Assembly: GCA_946480695.1 (NCBI GenBank)
Contig: CAMLKG010000065.1
Location: 1 to 6,674 of the forward strand
Direction: 5' to 3'
DNA: 6,674 nucleotides
DNA from: an uncultured Cellvibrio sp.
Lineage (GTDB): Bacteria > Pseudomonadota > Gammaproteobacteria > Pseudomonadales > Cellvibrionaceae
Shown here piece after piece: positions 1 to 5,794 of this stretch (its first letter is position 1; each line of letters opens with the position of its first letter). The notes below the pieces were generated by a model. The model was not told where the DNA came from and did not search any database. It saw nothing but the letters and a program-made list of their open reading frames with translations. Made by a program: the position numbers and the translations under genes.

Positions 1-17
1 GGATCATTTCCCACATA
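1..17. repeat. Left copy of 17-base terminal direct repeat (putative attL core)
   Basis: The first 17 bases, GGATCATTTCCCACATA, are identical to bases 6658-6674. On the minus strand they encode YVGND plus the first two bases of a Pro codon, the conserved end of an Rhs core. Together with the next six bases the site reads as an imperfect inverted repeat: arm GGATCATT (1-8), 7-base spacer TCCCACA (9-15), arm TAACATCC (16-23). Five of eight arm positions are complementary. That geometry is usual for a tyrosine-recombinase crossover site. The repeat is seen directly; calling it attL is inference. Its true length could be greater because the window edge cuts it. Confidence 0.65.
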
Positions 18-89
18 ACATCCGCCTGCGCGGATATCGTACCGGCAATACCTCACAGCCCAATAGCGACGCGGCTTGCAGCGGGGCAC
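1..89 (-). other. Open frame running out of the left end into the YVGNDP codons
   Basis: Reading leftwards, the frame that encodes YVGNDP at 17-1 stays open back to a TAG at 93-95. It contains GTG codons at 87-89 and 54-56 that could start translation; the residues just before the repeat are DIRAGGC. If a displaced Rhs tip lies left of the window in this frame, it could gain a short new leader here. A G-rich stretch (GGGGG) lies about a dozen bases before the 87-89 GTG, which is a poor ribosome site. Thirty open codons can occur by chance, so this is only a lead. Confidence 0.2.
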
Positions 90-114
90 AGCCTAGCAGA
101 ACCCCCGGATTTTT
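82..114 (+). terminator. Weak terminator-like hairpin
   Basis: CGGGG (82-86) pairs with CCCCG (103-107) across a 16-base loop, and the stem is followed by GA and five T residues (110-114). The stem is short, so termination would be weak. It would act on plus-strand transcripts, for which no gene is seen here. Confidence 0.2.
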
Positions 115-411
115 GCACACAGACCCCAAGGCGGTTTTTGGATTAACGCAGGTTCAGACCTTTGGTCACTTATGTCACTGCTTCGCTACCGGTTCTGATG
201 GTGCAATGCCATGCAGTGCTTTATCCACTGAGTTAATGCCAGCGTTCTCCCGGATTTAGGGAGTGACCATTGGTAGCCGCCGAAGGCGCGCGCAGCTTGC
301 TGCGCGTGACTGAGGTGGCCACGCGCGGCGGTAGATGGTGAGCGTGAGATAAGGCTGACCCGCGCGTAACGCACAGGCTTGCTACGAAGTGCACCAGGTA
401 AAGAGTTTCTT

Positions 412-444
412 GCGGCTTTGCCGCCACCTTGGAACAACGGCGGC
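412..444. other. Two mutually exclusive hairpins
   Basis: GCGGC (412-416) can pair with GCCGC (420-424) over a TTT loop. Alternatively GCCGCC (420-425) can pair with GGCGGC (439-444) over a 13-base loop. Both stems use the same central bases, so only one can form at a time. The second stem ends directly at the base of the attC-like palindrome that begins at 445. Confidence 0.3.
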
Positions 445-558
445 ATTTAACATAGCGTAAATTATGCGGCGCGCAGCGCGGACAGTGGCTTGGTTGGCGT
501 TGCCGCTTTTTGGCAACGCGAACCAAACACTGCGCATAATTCTCACGTTATGTTAAGT
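445..558. repeat. 114-base imperfect palindrome resembling an integron attC site
   Basis: ATTTAAC (445-451) fits the attC R'' consensus RYYYAAC and GTTAAGT (552-558) fits the R' consensus GTTRRRY. The two arms 445-468 and 533-558 pair almost throughout (TTAACATA and ATTATGCG blocks paired, a small asymmetric loop between them). Inside, CAGTG (483-487) pairs with CACTG (528-532), and 490-504 pairs with 512-526 at 14 of 15 positions with a seven-base loop at 505-511. A GC-rich 14-base run (469-482) is unpaired on one side only, and strand asymmetry of this kind is a feature of attC sites. The length lies in the known attC range. It departs from classic attC in that the bases between the outer and inner boxes are largely paired, and no integron integrase is present. 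A replication-origin hairpin is the main alternative. Confidence 0.45.
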
Positions 559-575
559 GGTGCTGTTGTGGTGTA

Positions 576-591
576 GCCCCAGGATTGGGGC
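576..591. other. Short perfect hairpin
   Basis: GCCCCA (576-581) pairs with TGGGGC (586-591) over a GGAT tetraloop. No T-run follows on either strand, so it is not a standard terminator. It stands just before the TAAGGAGG sequence at 600-607 and may belong to the same RNA structure. Confidence 0.35.
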
Positions 592-599
592 GCGTGCTG

Positions 600-607
600 T
601 AAGGAGG
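600..607 (+). promoter_or_regulatory. Orphan perfect Shine-Dalgarno sequence
   Basis: TAAGGAGG is an eight-base perfect match to the usual 3' end of 16S rRNA. No ATG, GTG or TTG follows at the proper distance on this strand. The nearest candidate is CTG at 613-615, which opens only 12 codons. It may be chance, part of a structured RNA, or the remnant of a lost gene. Confidence 0.2.
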
Positions 608-655
608 AACGACTGGAAGCGCGGGGGACGATAAACCAACAACGCCGCTAAACAC

Positions 656-715
656 ATGACTGATTGGCGCACTGTTTGCGCCGTTGCTTTTTGCAAACAG
701 TGTGACAAGCAGTGA
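656..715 (+). CDS. Possible 19-residue microprotein (doubtful)
   Basis: ATG at 656 opens a frame encoding MTDWRTVCAVAFCKQCDKQ and ends at TGA 713-715. It contains three cysteines, two as C-x2-C (CKQC). No ribosome binding site is visible within 15 bases upstream. Its DNA also forms the 670-702 hairpin, so selection on RNA or DNA structure could explain the open frame equally well. I list it only because it is intact and lies in an otherwise gene-free stretch. Confidence 0.12.
   Translation: MTDWRTVCAVAFCKQCDKQ
670..702. other. 10-bp perfect inverted repeat downstream of the recombinase gene
   Basis: CACTGTTTGC (670-679) pairs perfectly with GCAAACAGTG (693-702), loop 680-692. An alternative stem, GGCGC (666-670) with GCGCC (678-682), competes for the same bases. 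It lies 40 bases past the recombinase stop on its 3' side. The T-run is inside the loop and none follows the stem on the minus strand, so it is not a classic intrinsic terminator, though it could protect or end the transcript. The loop resembles the tip of the 445-558 palindrome (both contain a GTTGC and CTTTTT run). Confidence 0.4.
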
Positions 716-741
716 TGTGTGTGCAGCAGCTTTATTTCTAT

Positions 742-1779
742 CTACTCACTATCCAACTCCGCATCACTTTCAATTTGTAGCTGTTCTATCAGCGCGTTTC
801 GATCTTCCAGTTTTGCCGGGTGTGTCGCTGCATGGATTTCTTGCAGTTTGCGGATCGATACATGCGTATAAATCTGTGTCGTACCTAAGTCAGCATGACC
901 AAGCATCGCTTGTATGTAGCGAATGTCGGCACCATTTTCCAGCATGTGGGTAGCCATCGCGTGACGCAGTAAATGGCAAGCGCCCGGTGCATCAATGCCT
1001 GCATTTTTTAAATAGCGCTTTACCTTGTCTCCCAGTTTGTTATCGCTAAAGGCTTCGCCGTAATCGTTCAGGAACAAGGCATGATTGTGTTCATCGATAA
1101 CGAGTTGTGGGCGCACCTGTTGCAGATAATTTTTTATCCATAACGACGCACGCACGCCGAGCGGAAGCAATCTGTCTTTTCCACCTTTGCCGTTTTTCAC
1201 GTACACCGTTAAGCGCGTCAGCGATACGTCTTGCAATTGCAGATTACATAATTCATTGCGGCGAATACCGGTGCTGTAAAGCACTTCCAGGATGGCGCGA
1301 TCCCGGATACCCGTGTCGGTATGGGTATTCACACTGCCTAACAAGGTTTCAATTTCTTCTGGACTTAGCACTGTCGGTAAAGCGGGACTCTGGCGCGGCG
1401 CAATCAGTTCCGATGCCGGGTTATAGAGTAAATAATTTTCCTGCGTAAGCCATTTAAAGAACTGCTTGATATCGCTGATGTAATGATTACGTGTGCCTGC
1501 GGATAAACACTCGCCATTGTCCTGCCGATAATAAAATAGATAGCGCTGGTAGCTTTCCAGCATGGGTTTGGTGATCTCTTGTGGGGTGGCAATGCTGCGC
1601 TCATCACACCACGCAATAAAGCGGCGCAGATTGCTTTCACGGCGCTGCAAGGTGTTCTCCGAGTAATTGCGCACAGCCATGGCTTCGTTGTAGCGCAGGA
1701 AGTAGGGATAAAACGCGGTGTGCTCTATCGCCACCGGTAGTTTTTTAATAGCAATACGGCGTTTCTTTTTGATTGGCAT
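742..1779 (-). CDS. Tyrosine recombinase / integrase, Xer-like
   Basis: This 345-residue protein should carry out site-specific strand exchange and is the likely integrase and excisionase of the element. Residues about 20-125 form the SAM-like DNA-binding domain typical of XerC/D-type and phage integrases. The catalytic domain runs from about 135 to 320. The full active site is visible: Arg173 (in STGIRRNEL), Lys198 (in GKGGKDR), His269 and Arg272 (HLLRH), His295 (LGHADLGTT) and the nucleophile Tyr304. The 71 residues from Lys198 to His269 match XerD (72) and not the integron integrase IntI1 (about 106), so it lacks the IntI-specific insertion. The N-terminus is very basic (KKKRR). The ATG at 1777-1779 follows AAAGGA by 9 bases and lies 22 bases after the primase stop, so both are probably one transcript. 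The substrate is unknown; the 17-base end repeats are the obvious candidate. It is somewhat longer than chromosomal XerC/D (about 300), which argues for an element-borne enzyme. Confidence 0.93.
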   Translation of the reverse strand: MPIKKKRRIAIKKLPVAIEHTAFYPYFLRYNEAMAVRNYSENTLQRRESNLRRFIAWCDERSIATPQEITKPMLESYQRYLFYYRQDNGECLSAGTRNHYISDIKQFFKWLTQENYLLYNPASELIAPRQSPALPTVLSPEEIETLLGSVNTHTDTGIRDRAILEVLYSTGIRRNELCNLQLQDVSLTRLTVYVKNGKGGKDRLLPLGVRASLWIKNYLQQVRPQLVIDEHNHALFLNDYGEAFSDNKLGDKVKRYLKNAGIDAPGACHLLRHAMATHMLENGADIRYIQAMLGHADLGTTQIYTHVSIRKLQEIHAATHPAKLEDRNALIEQLQIESDAELDSE

Positions 1780-1801
1780 AACTACGATTCCTTTCTATTT
1801 T

Positions 1802-4800
1802 TCACACAGCCAGATACGTGTTTTCCACCCAATCCTTTTGTAATTCCGGTAATGCCGCGCTGTGACTGGCTTTCACTTCGTTTTCATTGCCCGCAACCGC
1901 CCCGCGTTGAGGCCGCGTTGGCACCGCGAACCCTGCCACTTCACCCCGCGAACTTTCTGTCGTAGCTACATTTTTAGATTCAACACTGGAGCGGACACTG
2001 CCATTCATTAATTTATCCACATCCACTAACCCCATAACAAAGTGATTGGCTTGCTCGCCTTCACCTTGATACAGCAATTCATAATCGAAGGATTGGCCAC
2101 GACTACCGCGATGTACCAACACATATTCCATGGAGACTAACCGCTGTAAATGCACACGCACTTGAGTTTCACTCCAGCCACAGAGTTCGCGCACATGACG
2201 GCGACTAAAACGAAAGTCGCGCTGCTCGATGCCATCCACCTTGCAGCTTTGTTGCACCCAGCCCTGGATTTCCTTTAGCAGCTTGCGGGTTTGTGGCGGT
2301 AACTCATCCAGAGTTTTTCCTAACACCTCGTGCGCAAGTTGATTGGCCAGTGCAATGTCTTGCGCAGTGACTTCGATGTATTCCAATGTGCCCAGCGTTT
2401 TTATGTCACGCTGGTATTGATGCAACAATGCAATGCTGTCGATCAGCGTTAAATACTTTTCATGATCACGGCGGGTGCGCGTTTTATCGCTGAGGAAGGT
2501 TAATTGATCAGCGTAGGGATTGATCACGGCCAACGGTTTTAACAGGCGCTGTGCGTTGCGGTGGAGTTGTAATACCTGTTCTTTTTTTATTTTTGACTCT
2601 AGACCCTGCAAGGTTCTTTTCAGGCGTTGCGCACGGTGGATCGCTTCGGTCTGTTCCCTGGATTCATTTACGGTCAACACTAAACAGCGGTTTAATAATT
2701 CTTCGTCAATGTCGATAGCCGTGGTGGTCAGGAACAACATCACCGGGCCTTCCACTTTGTATTCCCGTGTGACCAACTGGCCACTGGAATCATCTTTGCC
2801 GGTGGAGGCAATCGTCACTTCACCTTCGCTTTGCAACAGCTTTAACGCGTAACTCGCGGTGTGTGCGCCTTCCTCTTCACTGATCGCGAGGATTTTATTT
2901 TTTAAGCGCGTCTCACCCATGTAAAACAAACTCTGGCCGGTCATGGCCGAGTATTGCACCCGCTCGTCTTCCGGCATGAAGGACAGCACTGCATCCATCA
3001 GACTGCTTTTACCGGCCGCGCTGGAACTTTGAATCACCACAGCCAAGGGCTTATCCAGCTTGCGCGATACACCCGCCAGATAGCCCACTAATTTATTGGT
3101 TTCTTCACCGACAACACCGGCCAATGCAAAGTCACTGAGAATGCGTTGCGGCAGGTTTTTATCTCGCAGCAATTCCAGGGCTGCATCGCGCTCTTCATTG
3201 GTCAGTGCTTGCGTGGCGGTGCCCGCGCTTGTTTTATCGGCATCATTTTTTCTTAGCTGTTCCTGCTCCAGGGCGAGCAGCAACTTACCTAAATCCTTCT
3301 TGATAACCTCATCCGATAAACCCAACTCCACACACGCCTGGTTAATAAATATCTGCCGCTGCTTACAGCTGTATAAATCCAGCTTGTCAATAAAGAAGCC
3401 TTCGCCGCGCTGCACATACAACTGAATTTTTAAGTGCTCCGGGCCGGTGTTTTGTTCAAGACCACGCACGCGATACACACGCGCCTGATTGCCTTCGCCC
3501 AAGGTTGTATATAAACCATCGTCGCGGGATTCAAGTGCAAGCTGTGCAGGTAATGAAGGAACAGGGGTAGCTTGTTGATCAAGTGTGCTTATTATTTCAA
3601 TCTTCGGTGTTGGCTCATGGACGGAGAGACTCGAAAGTCGCTCACGGCTTCCTGCCTCTTGCGACACTTGCACATCCTTGTGCATCGTCTCACACCCTGT
3701 TTTTTCTGTAACAGCAGCTAAGGGAAGCGGTCGATGCGCCGTAGTGATTTGCGGCGCTTCACCACTGCCGAGCCATTCCGCCTTGCGAATCACCAGCGCC
3801 AAGCTTTGTTGCGGTGGTGTAACCTTGAGCGCGTATTCATTCGCGTCCATACCTTTGGGGAACAACACCCGGAACGTATCAATGCCATGCTGGTTTAATT
3901 GCTTCGCGACTTTTTCAGCAGCGCTATTACCCGCAGCATCGCGATCATAGGCAATCAGTACACGCTTGATTTTTAACTCAACCAGCGCCTGCAATAATTC
4001 TTCGGTAAAACCATTCACACCGTAACTGCTGGTGACATTTTTAAAACCCCAGCGCCAGAACGTCAGTGCATCAATCAGCGCTTCACATAAAATAATTTCT
4101 TCACAACCCACAAGGCCGCTGATATTAAACACACCGGCGTGGTCGCCCGGTAAATACAGGTGATAGGCCGTTCCCTCGCGTAAATTGTTTAACAGTTTTC
4201 TGCCGTATAACTGCACAACATCACCCGATTGATTCAGCAAAGGAATCACCAGTGAACCATTCAAGTGTTCGTGGCCACTCTCGCGGTACACGCCCACACG
4301 CTGTAACCGCTCACGCAATTCCGCACCGGCTTTTCTGTTTTTGTGCGGTAAACGTAAACCCAGGGTGCGATTGGCGTGACCGAGTTTGAAGTGATTAATT
4401 AATTCCGGATCATTCAACCCACGCGATTCCAGGTACGCGATTGCCTCCGGTGATTGCAGCAAGGTTTCATGGTAGTAATCCACCACCTCACGCAACAACT
4501 TTGCATCATCAGCACTGCTCGACACCGGCGCGGCGAGTTTGGGAACCGTAGTTTTTTTGATAGGCGATTCAGCAGCTAAAGGGGAAGTGACTGCAGCAAT
4601 ATCATTTTTTAACAACTCCACCGCATGGCGGAAACTCACACCCTGGATCTTCATCACCCAATCAATCACTGAACCACCGGCACCGCAGCCAAAGCAATTA
4701 AACAGGTTGGATGATGGGCTGATAATGCAGGACGGAGTTTTGTCGTTATGGAAGGGGCAGCACACAGCAACATCCTTTCCCTGTTTCACCAGTGCATATC

Positions 4801-4876
4801 CCTGGCTTTCCGCTAACCGCACCAGTGACACCTCGGTCTTGATGCGTTCGATCACCTCATCTGCAAACCGCGCCAT
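1802..4876 (-). CDS. DnaG-type primase fused to P-loop ATPase (replication protein)
   Basis: This 1024-residue multidomain protein probably starts replication of the excised element. A CHC2 zinc ribbon occupies about 38-66, with ligands Cys40, His43, Cys61 and Cys64. A DnaG-like catalytic N-domain spans about 125-255 and a TOPRIM domain about 257-345, with Glu265 (LCEALIDAL) and Asp311/Asp313 (YDRDAAGN) as metal-binding residues. After a Pro/Ser-rich linker (about 370-450) comes an ATPase with a Walker A-like SSSAAGKSS around Lys623, where the usual first Gly is Ser, and a Walker B-like ILAISEEEG ending near Glu668. Residues about 885-925 look like a winged helix, followed by a low-complexity tail. 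Satellite phage P4 alpha is a functional parallel as a primase-helicase, but its primase domain is a different kind. I chose ATG at 4876, preceded by GGGAGG four bases upstream, over a TTG at 4891. It is first in an operon with the recombinase. Helicase activity is inferred, not shown. Confidence 0.88.
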   Translation of the reverse strand: MARFADEVIERIKTEVSLVRLAESQGYALVKQGKDVAVCCPFHNDKTPSCIISPSSNLFNCFGCGAGGSVIDWVMKIQGVSFRHAVELLKNDIAAVTSPLAAESPIKKTTVPKLAAPVSSSADDAKLLREVVDYYHETLLQSPEAIAYLESRGLNDPELINHFKLGHANRTLGLRLPHKNRKAGAELRERLQRVGVYRESGHEHLNGSLVIPLLNQSGDVVQLYGRKLLNNLREGTAYHLYLPGDHAGVFNISGLVGCEEIILCEALIDALTFWRWGFKNVTSSYGVNGFTEELLQALVELKIKRVLIAYDRDAAGNSAAEKVAKQLNQHGIDTFRVLFPKGMDANEYALKVTPPQQSLALVIRKAEWLGSGEAPQITTAHRPLPLAAVTEKTGCETMHKDVQVSQEAGSRERLSSLSVHEPTPKIEIISTLDQQATPVPSLPAQLALESRDDGLYTTLGEGNQARVYRVRGLEQNTGPEHLKIQLYVQRGEGFFIDKLDLYSCKQRQIFINQACVELGLSDEVIKKDLGKLLLALEQEQLRKNDADKTSAGTATQALTNEERDAALELLRDKNLPQRILSDFALAGVVGEETNKLVGYLAGVSRKLDKPLAVVIQSSSAAGKSSLMDAVLSFMPEDERVQYSAMTGQSLFYMGETRLKNKILAISEEEGAHTASYALKLLQSEGEVTIASTGKDDSSGQLVTREYKVEGPVMLFLTTTAIDIDEELLNRCLVLTVNESREQTEAIHRAQRLKRTLQGLESKIKKEQVLQLHRNAQRLLKPLAVINPYADQLTFLSDKTRTRRDHEKYLTLIDSIALLHQYQRDIKTLGTLEYIEVTAQDIALANQLAHEVLGKTLDELPPQTRKLLKEIQGWVQQSCKVDGIEQRDFRFSRRHVRELCGWSETQVRVHLQRLVSMEYVLVHRGSRGQSFDYELLYQGEGEQANHFVMGLVDVDKLMNGSVRSSVESKNVATTESSRGEVAGFAVPTRPQRGAVAGNENEVKASHSAALPELQKDWVENTYLAV

Positions 4877-4878
4877 AT

Positions 4879-4886
4879 CCCCTCCC
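4879..4886 (-). promoter_or_regulatory. Ribosome binding site fixing the primase start
   Basis: On the minus strand GGGAGGGG stands directly before ATG 4876. It selects this start over the TTG at 4889-4891, which has no purine-rich stretch in front of it. Confidence 0.7.
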
Positions 4887-4896
4887 AGCAAAAACC

Positions 4897-4964
4897 TGTC
4901 AATAGACTCAGAGTAAAAATAACTCTGTTGCAGGGTACTCTATTTTAGGGTATTGTCAATCGAC
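4897..4964. promoter_or_regulatory. Divergent control region with operator-like repeats
   Basis: Between the primase start and the xre start lie several repeats. TGTCAATAGAC (4897-4907) and TGTCAATCGAC (4954-4964) match at 10 of 11 positions, each with a GTC...GAC core. CAGAGT (4909-4914) and ACTCTG (4922-4927) form an inverted repeat with a 7-base AT spacer. TACTCT (4936-4941) and AGGGTA (4947-4952) form a second, imperfect one, and AGGGTA recurs at 4932-4937. These are the natural binding sites for the XRE protein encoded next door, which would control both directions. No -10/-35 pair of good spacing could be fixed for the primase direction, although TTGACA occurs twice on the minus strand. 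Confidence 0.55.
4928..4956 (+). promoter_or_regulatory. Putative sigma-70 promoter of the xre gene
   Basis: TTGCAG (4928-4933, 4 of 6 to TTGACA) and TATTGT (4951-4956, 4 of 6 to TATAAT) are separated by 17 bases. The inverted repeat TACTCT...AGGGTA fills the spacer, and one TGTCAAT copy overlaps the -10, so a repressor bound there would block the polymerase. Autorepression by the XRE protein is the simplest reading. Confidence 0.5.
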
Positions 4965-4975
4965 CCGCCAAAAAC

Positions 4976-4980
4976 AGGAG
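4976..4980 (+). promoter_or_regulatory. Ribosome binding site fixing the xre start
   Basis: AGGAG, eight bases before ATG 4989. It decides for this start against the longer TTG-initiated frame and against the two internal ATGs. Confidence 0.7.
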
Positions 4981-4988
4981 TTACAGTC

Positions 4989-5387
4989 ATGGTTTTAGCA
5001 ACGCAATGGATGACCACCATGACCATCGACGAGAAGAGCTTTTACACTGACCTTGGAAAGCGCATTGCGCAAATCCGCAAGGCGCAGAACCTGACCCAAA
5101 CACAATTGGCCGAACAGTTAGGTATTGCCCAACAAACCATGGCGCATTACGAGGGCGGAACATTACGGATTTCAGTAGCCACTCTGTTGGCAGCCGCTGA
5201 AGCATTGAATGTGTCAGTGGATGATTTTCTTTATGAAGAGGCGGCCACTAAAGGGAAAGTAAAACGCGGGCCGGATTCCAAACTACAGCAACAGATCGAG
5301 AAGATTCGCCAGTTGCCCCGCACCAAACAACAATTTGTGATGGAAATGCTGGATACCGTAATTCAACAATCCGGCAATTCCGCATGA
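4989..5387 (+). CDS. XRE-family helix-turn-helix transcriptional regulator
   Basis: A 132-residue cytoplasmic DNA-binding protein. Residues about 22-82 form a Cro/C1-type helix-turn-helix (RIAQIRKAQNLTQTQLAEQL, then GIAQQTMAHYEGG as the recognition segment, then ALNVSVDDFL). Residues 98-128 (SKLQQQIEKI...FVMEMLDTVIQQ) are predicted to be helical and probably serve dimerisation. ATG 4989 is chosen because AGGAG lies 8 bases upstream (4976-4980). An upstream TTG at 4953 overlaps the promoter, and ATGs at 5010 and 5019 have no ribosome site. It is divergent from the primase-recombinase operon and shares the operator-rich region, so it probably represses that operon and itself. It is followed after 82 bases by the SymE-like gene in the same direction, and could act as that gene's antitoxin or regulator; this is inference. 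Confidence 0.85.
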   Translation: MVLATQWMTTMTIDEKSFYTDLGKRIAQIRKAQNLTQTQLAEQLGIAQQTMAHYEGGTLRISVATLLAAAEALNVSVDDFLYEEAATKGKVKRGPDSKLQQQIEKIRQLPRTKQQFVMEMLDTVIQQSGNSA

Positions 5388-5404
5388 GGGGGTAAAACAG
5401 AAGC

Positions 5405-5439
5405 GCTGGCCGTGAGTGCTACCAACACCCACGGCCAGC
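5405..5439. promoter_or_regulatory. 10-bp perfect hairpin between xre and symE
   Basis: GCTGGCCGTG (5405-5414) pairs perfectly with CACGGCCAGC (5430-5439), loop of 15 bases. No T-run follows on the plus strand, so it is unlikely to stop transcription fully. It could stabilise the xre message, attenuate symE, or be part of a small RNA. The E. coli symE leader is covered by the antisense RNA SymR; no antisense promoter could be recognised here. Confidence 0.5.
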
Positions 5440-5469
5440 TAACCACCACTGACTAAGAAGGAGTCAACA

Positions 5470-5694
5470 ATGGCTAGACGCGATTCTACGCAAGCAACAC
5501 CACCCTGTCACATTCGCAGGATCAAGACCGGGAGTATGGTCTACGACTACCGGCGCAAGACGCAGTACCCGCCACAGGCTACGGTGCCCTGGTTGCAGCT
5601 TAAGGGGCATTGGTTGGAACAGGCGGGATTCACCATTAACACACCGGTGACGATTCGGGTGATGCAGGGGTGTTTGGTGTTGACGGCGGAGTAA
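5470..5694 (+). CDS. symE: SymE-family toxin-like protein
   Basis: A 74-residue protein matching the SymE toxin family by its core PWLQLKGHWLEQAGF (residues 40-54) followed by TPVTIRVMQGCLVLTAE, the AbrB-like swapped-hairpin region. E. coli SymE is about 113 residues, SOS-induced and held down by the antisense RNA SymR; later work describes it as nucleoid-condensing rather than an RNase. This one is shorter but keeps the family core. AAGGAG (5458-5463) lies six bases before ATG 5470. It is co-directional with the XRE gene and converges on the immunity gene across a shared terminator. In this element it may serve as an addiction module or DNA-binding helper. SymE homologues are common near rhs loci, which fits the context. 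Toxicity is inferred from the family. Confidence 0.82.
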   Translation: MARRDSTQATPPCHIRRIKTGSMVYDYRRKTQYPPQATVPWLQLKGHWLEQAGFTINTPVTIRVMQGCLVLTAE

Positions 5695-5700
5695 AAAAAC

Positions 5701-5732
5701 AAAACCCCGGGCAGCGAGCTGACCGGGGTTTT
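5701..5732. terminator. Bidirectional intrinsic terminator
   Basis: AAAACCCCGG (5701-5710) pairs perfectly with CCGGGGTTTT (5723-5732) over a 12-base loop. On the plus strand it ends symE, six bases after the stop. On the minus strand the stem is followed by TTTTGTTTTTTT, a strong signal for transcripts coming from rhs and the immunity gene. It insulates the converging units. Confidence 0.88.
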
Positions 5733-5794
5733 ACCTGTCATTGCAATTGGATCTACTCGCTTTCCTCTTAAAAGAGAATTAACCGCAGCCTGAC

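Larger units (their letters stand above)
18..741. other. Non-coding, hairpin-rich end of the element
   Basis: About 720 bases without a convincing gene. The translations available on either strand are Arg/Ala/Ser/His-rich and look like no known domain. Many inverted repeats are visible: 157-160/164-167, 247-251/259-263, a CGCGCAG/CTGCGCG hairpin near 287-304, 302-308/320-326, 412-416/420-424, 420-425/439-444, the long palindrome 445-558, 576-581/586-591 and 670-679/693-702. Some of these exclude each other. The region could be a large structured RNA, the replication origin used by the element's primase, recombinase accessory sites, or a mix. Nothing in it identifies which. Confidence 0.45.

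Noticed and set aside
186..526. Two overlapping minus-strand frames of 86 and 97 codons in the left end
   Set aside because: They are Arg, Ala, Ser and His-rich, overlap each other in different frames and cover the hairpin-rich stretch. One has no recognisable ribosome site, and neither shows a domain. The composition looks like translated structured GC-rich DNA.
445..558. A full integron (attC with IntI)
   Set aside because: The only recombinase has a 71-residue spacing between catalytic Lys and His, as in XerD, and lacks the IntI insertion. No second attC and no attI were seen.
670..702. Intrinsic terminator of the recombinase operon
   Set aside because: The T/A run lies in the loop and no T-run follows the stem on the minus strand, so it is listed only as an inverted repeat.
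1..741. Group IIC-attC intron or retron RNA
   Set aside because: Group IIC introns and retrons were considered because of the attC-like site and structured end, but no reverse transcriptase is encoded and no intron boundary motif or domain V hairpin could be recognised.
684..953. Plus-strand frame overlapping the end of the recombinase gene
   Set aside because: It is antisense to the well-supported C-terminus of the recombinase (catalytic His295 and Tyr304 region) and shows no domain.
4953..4988. TTG at 4953 as the start of the xre gene
   Set aside because: It lies in the putative -10 box and has no ribosome site; ATG 4989 has AGGAG at the right distance.
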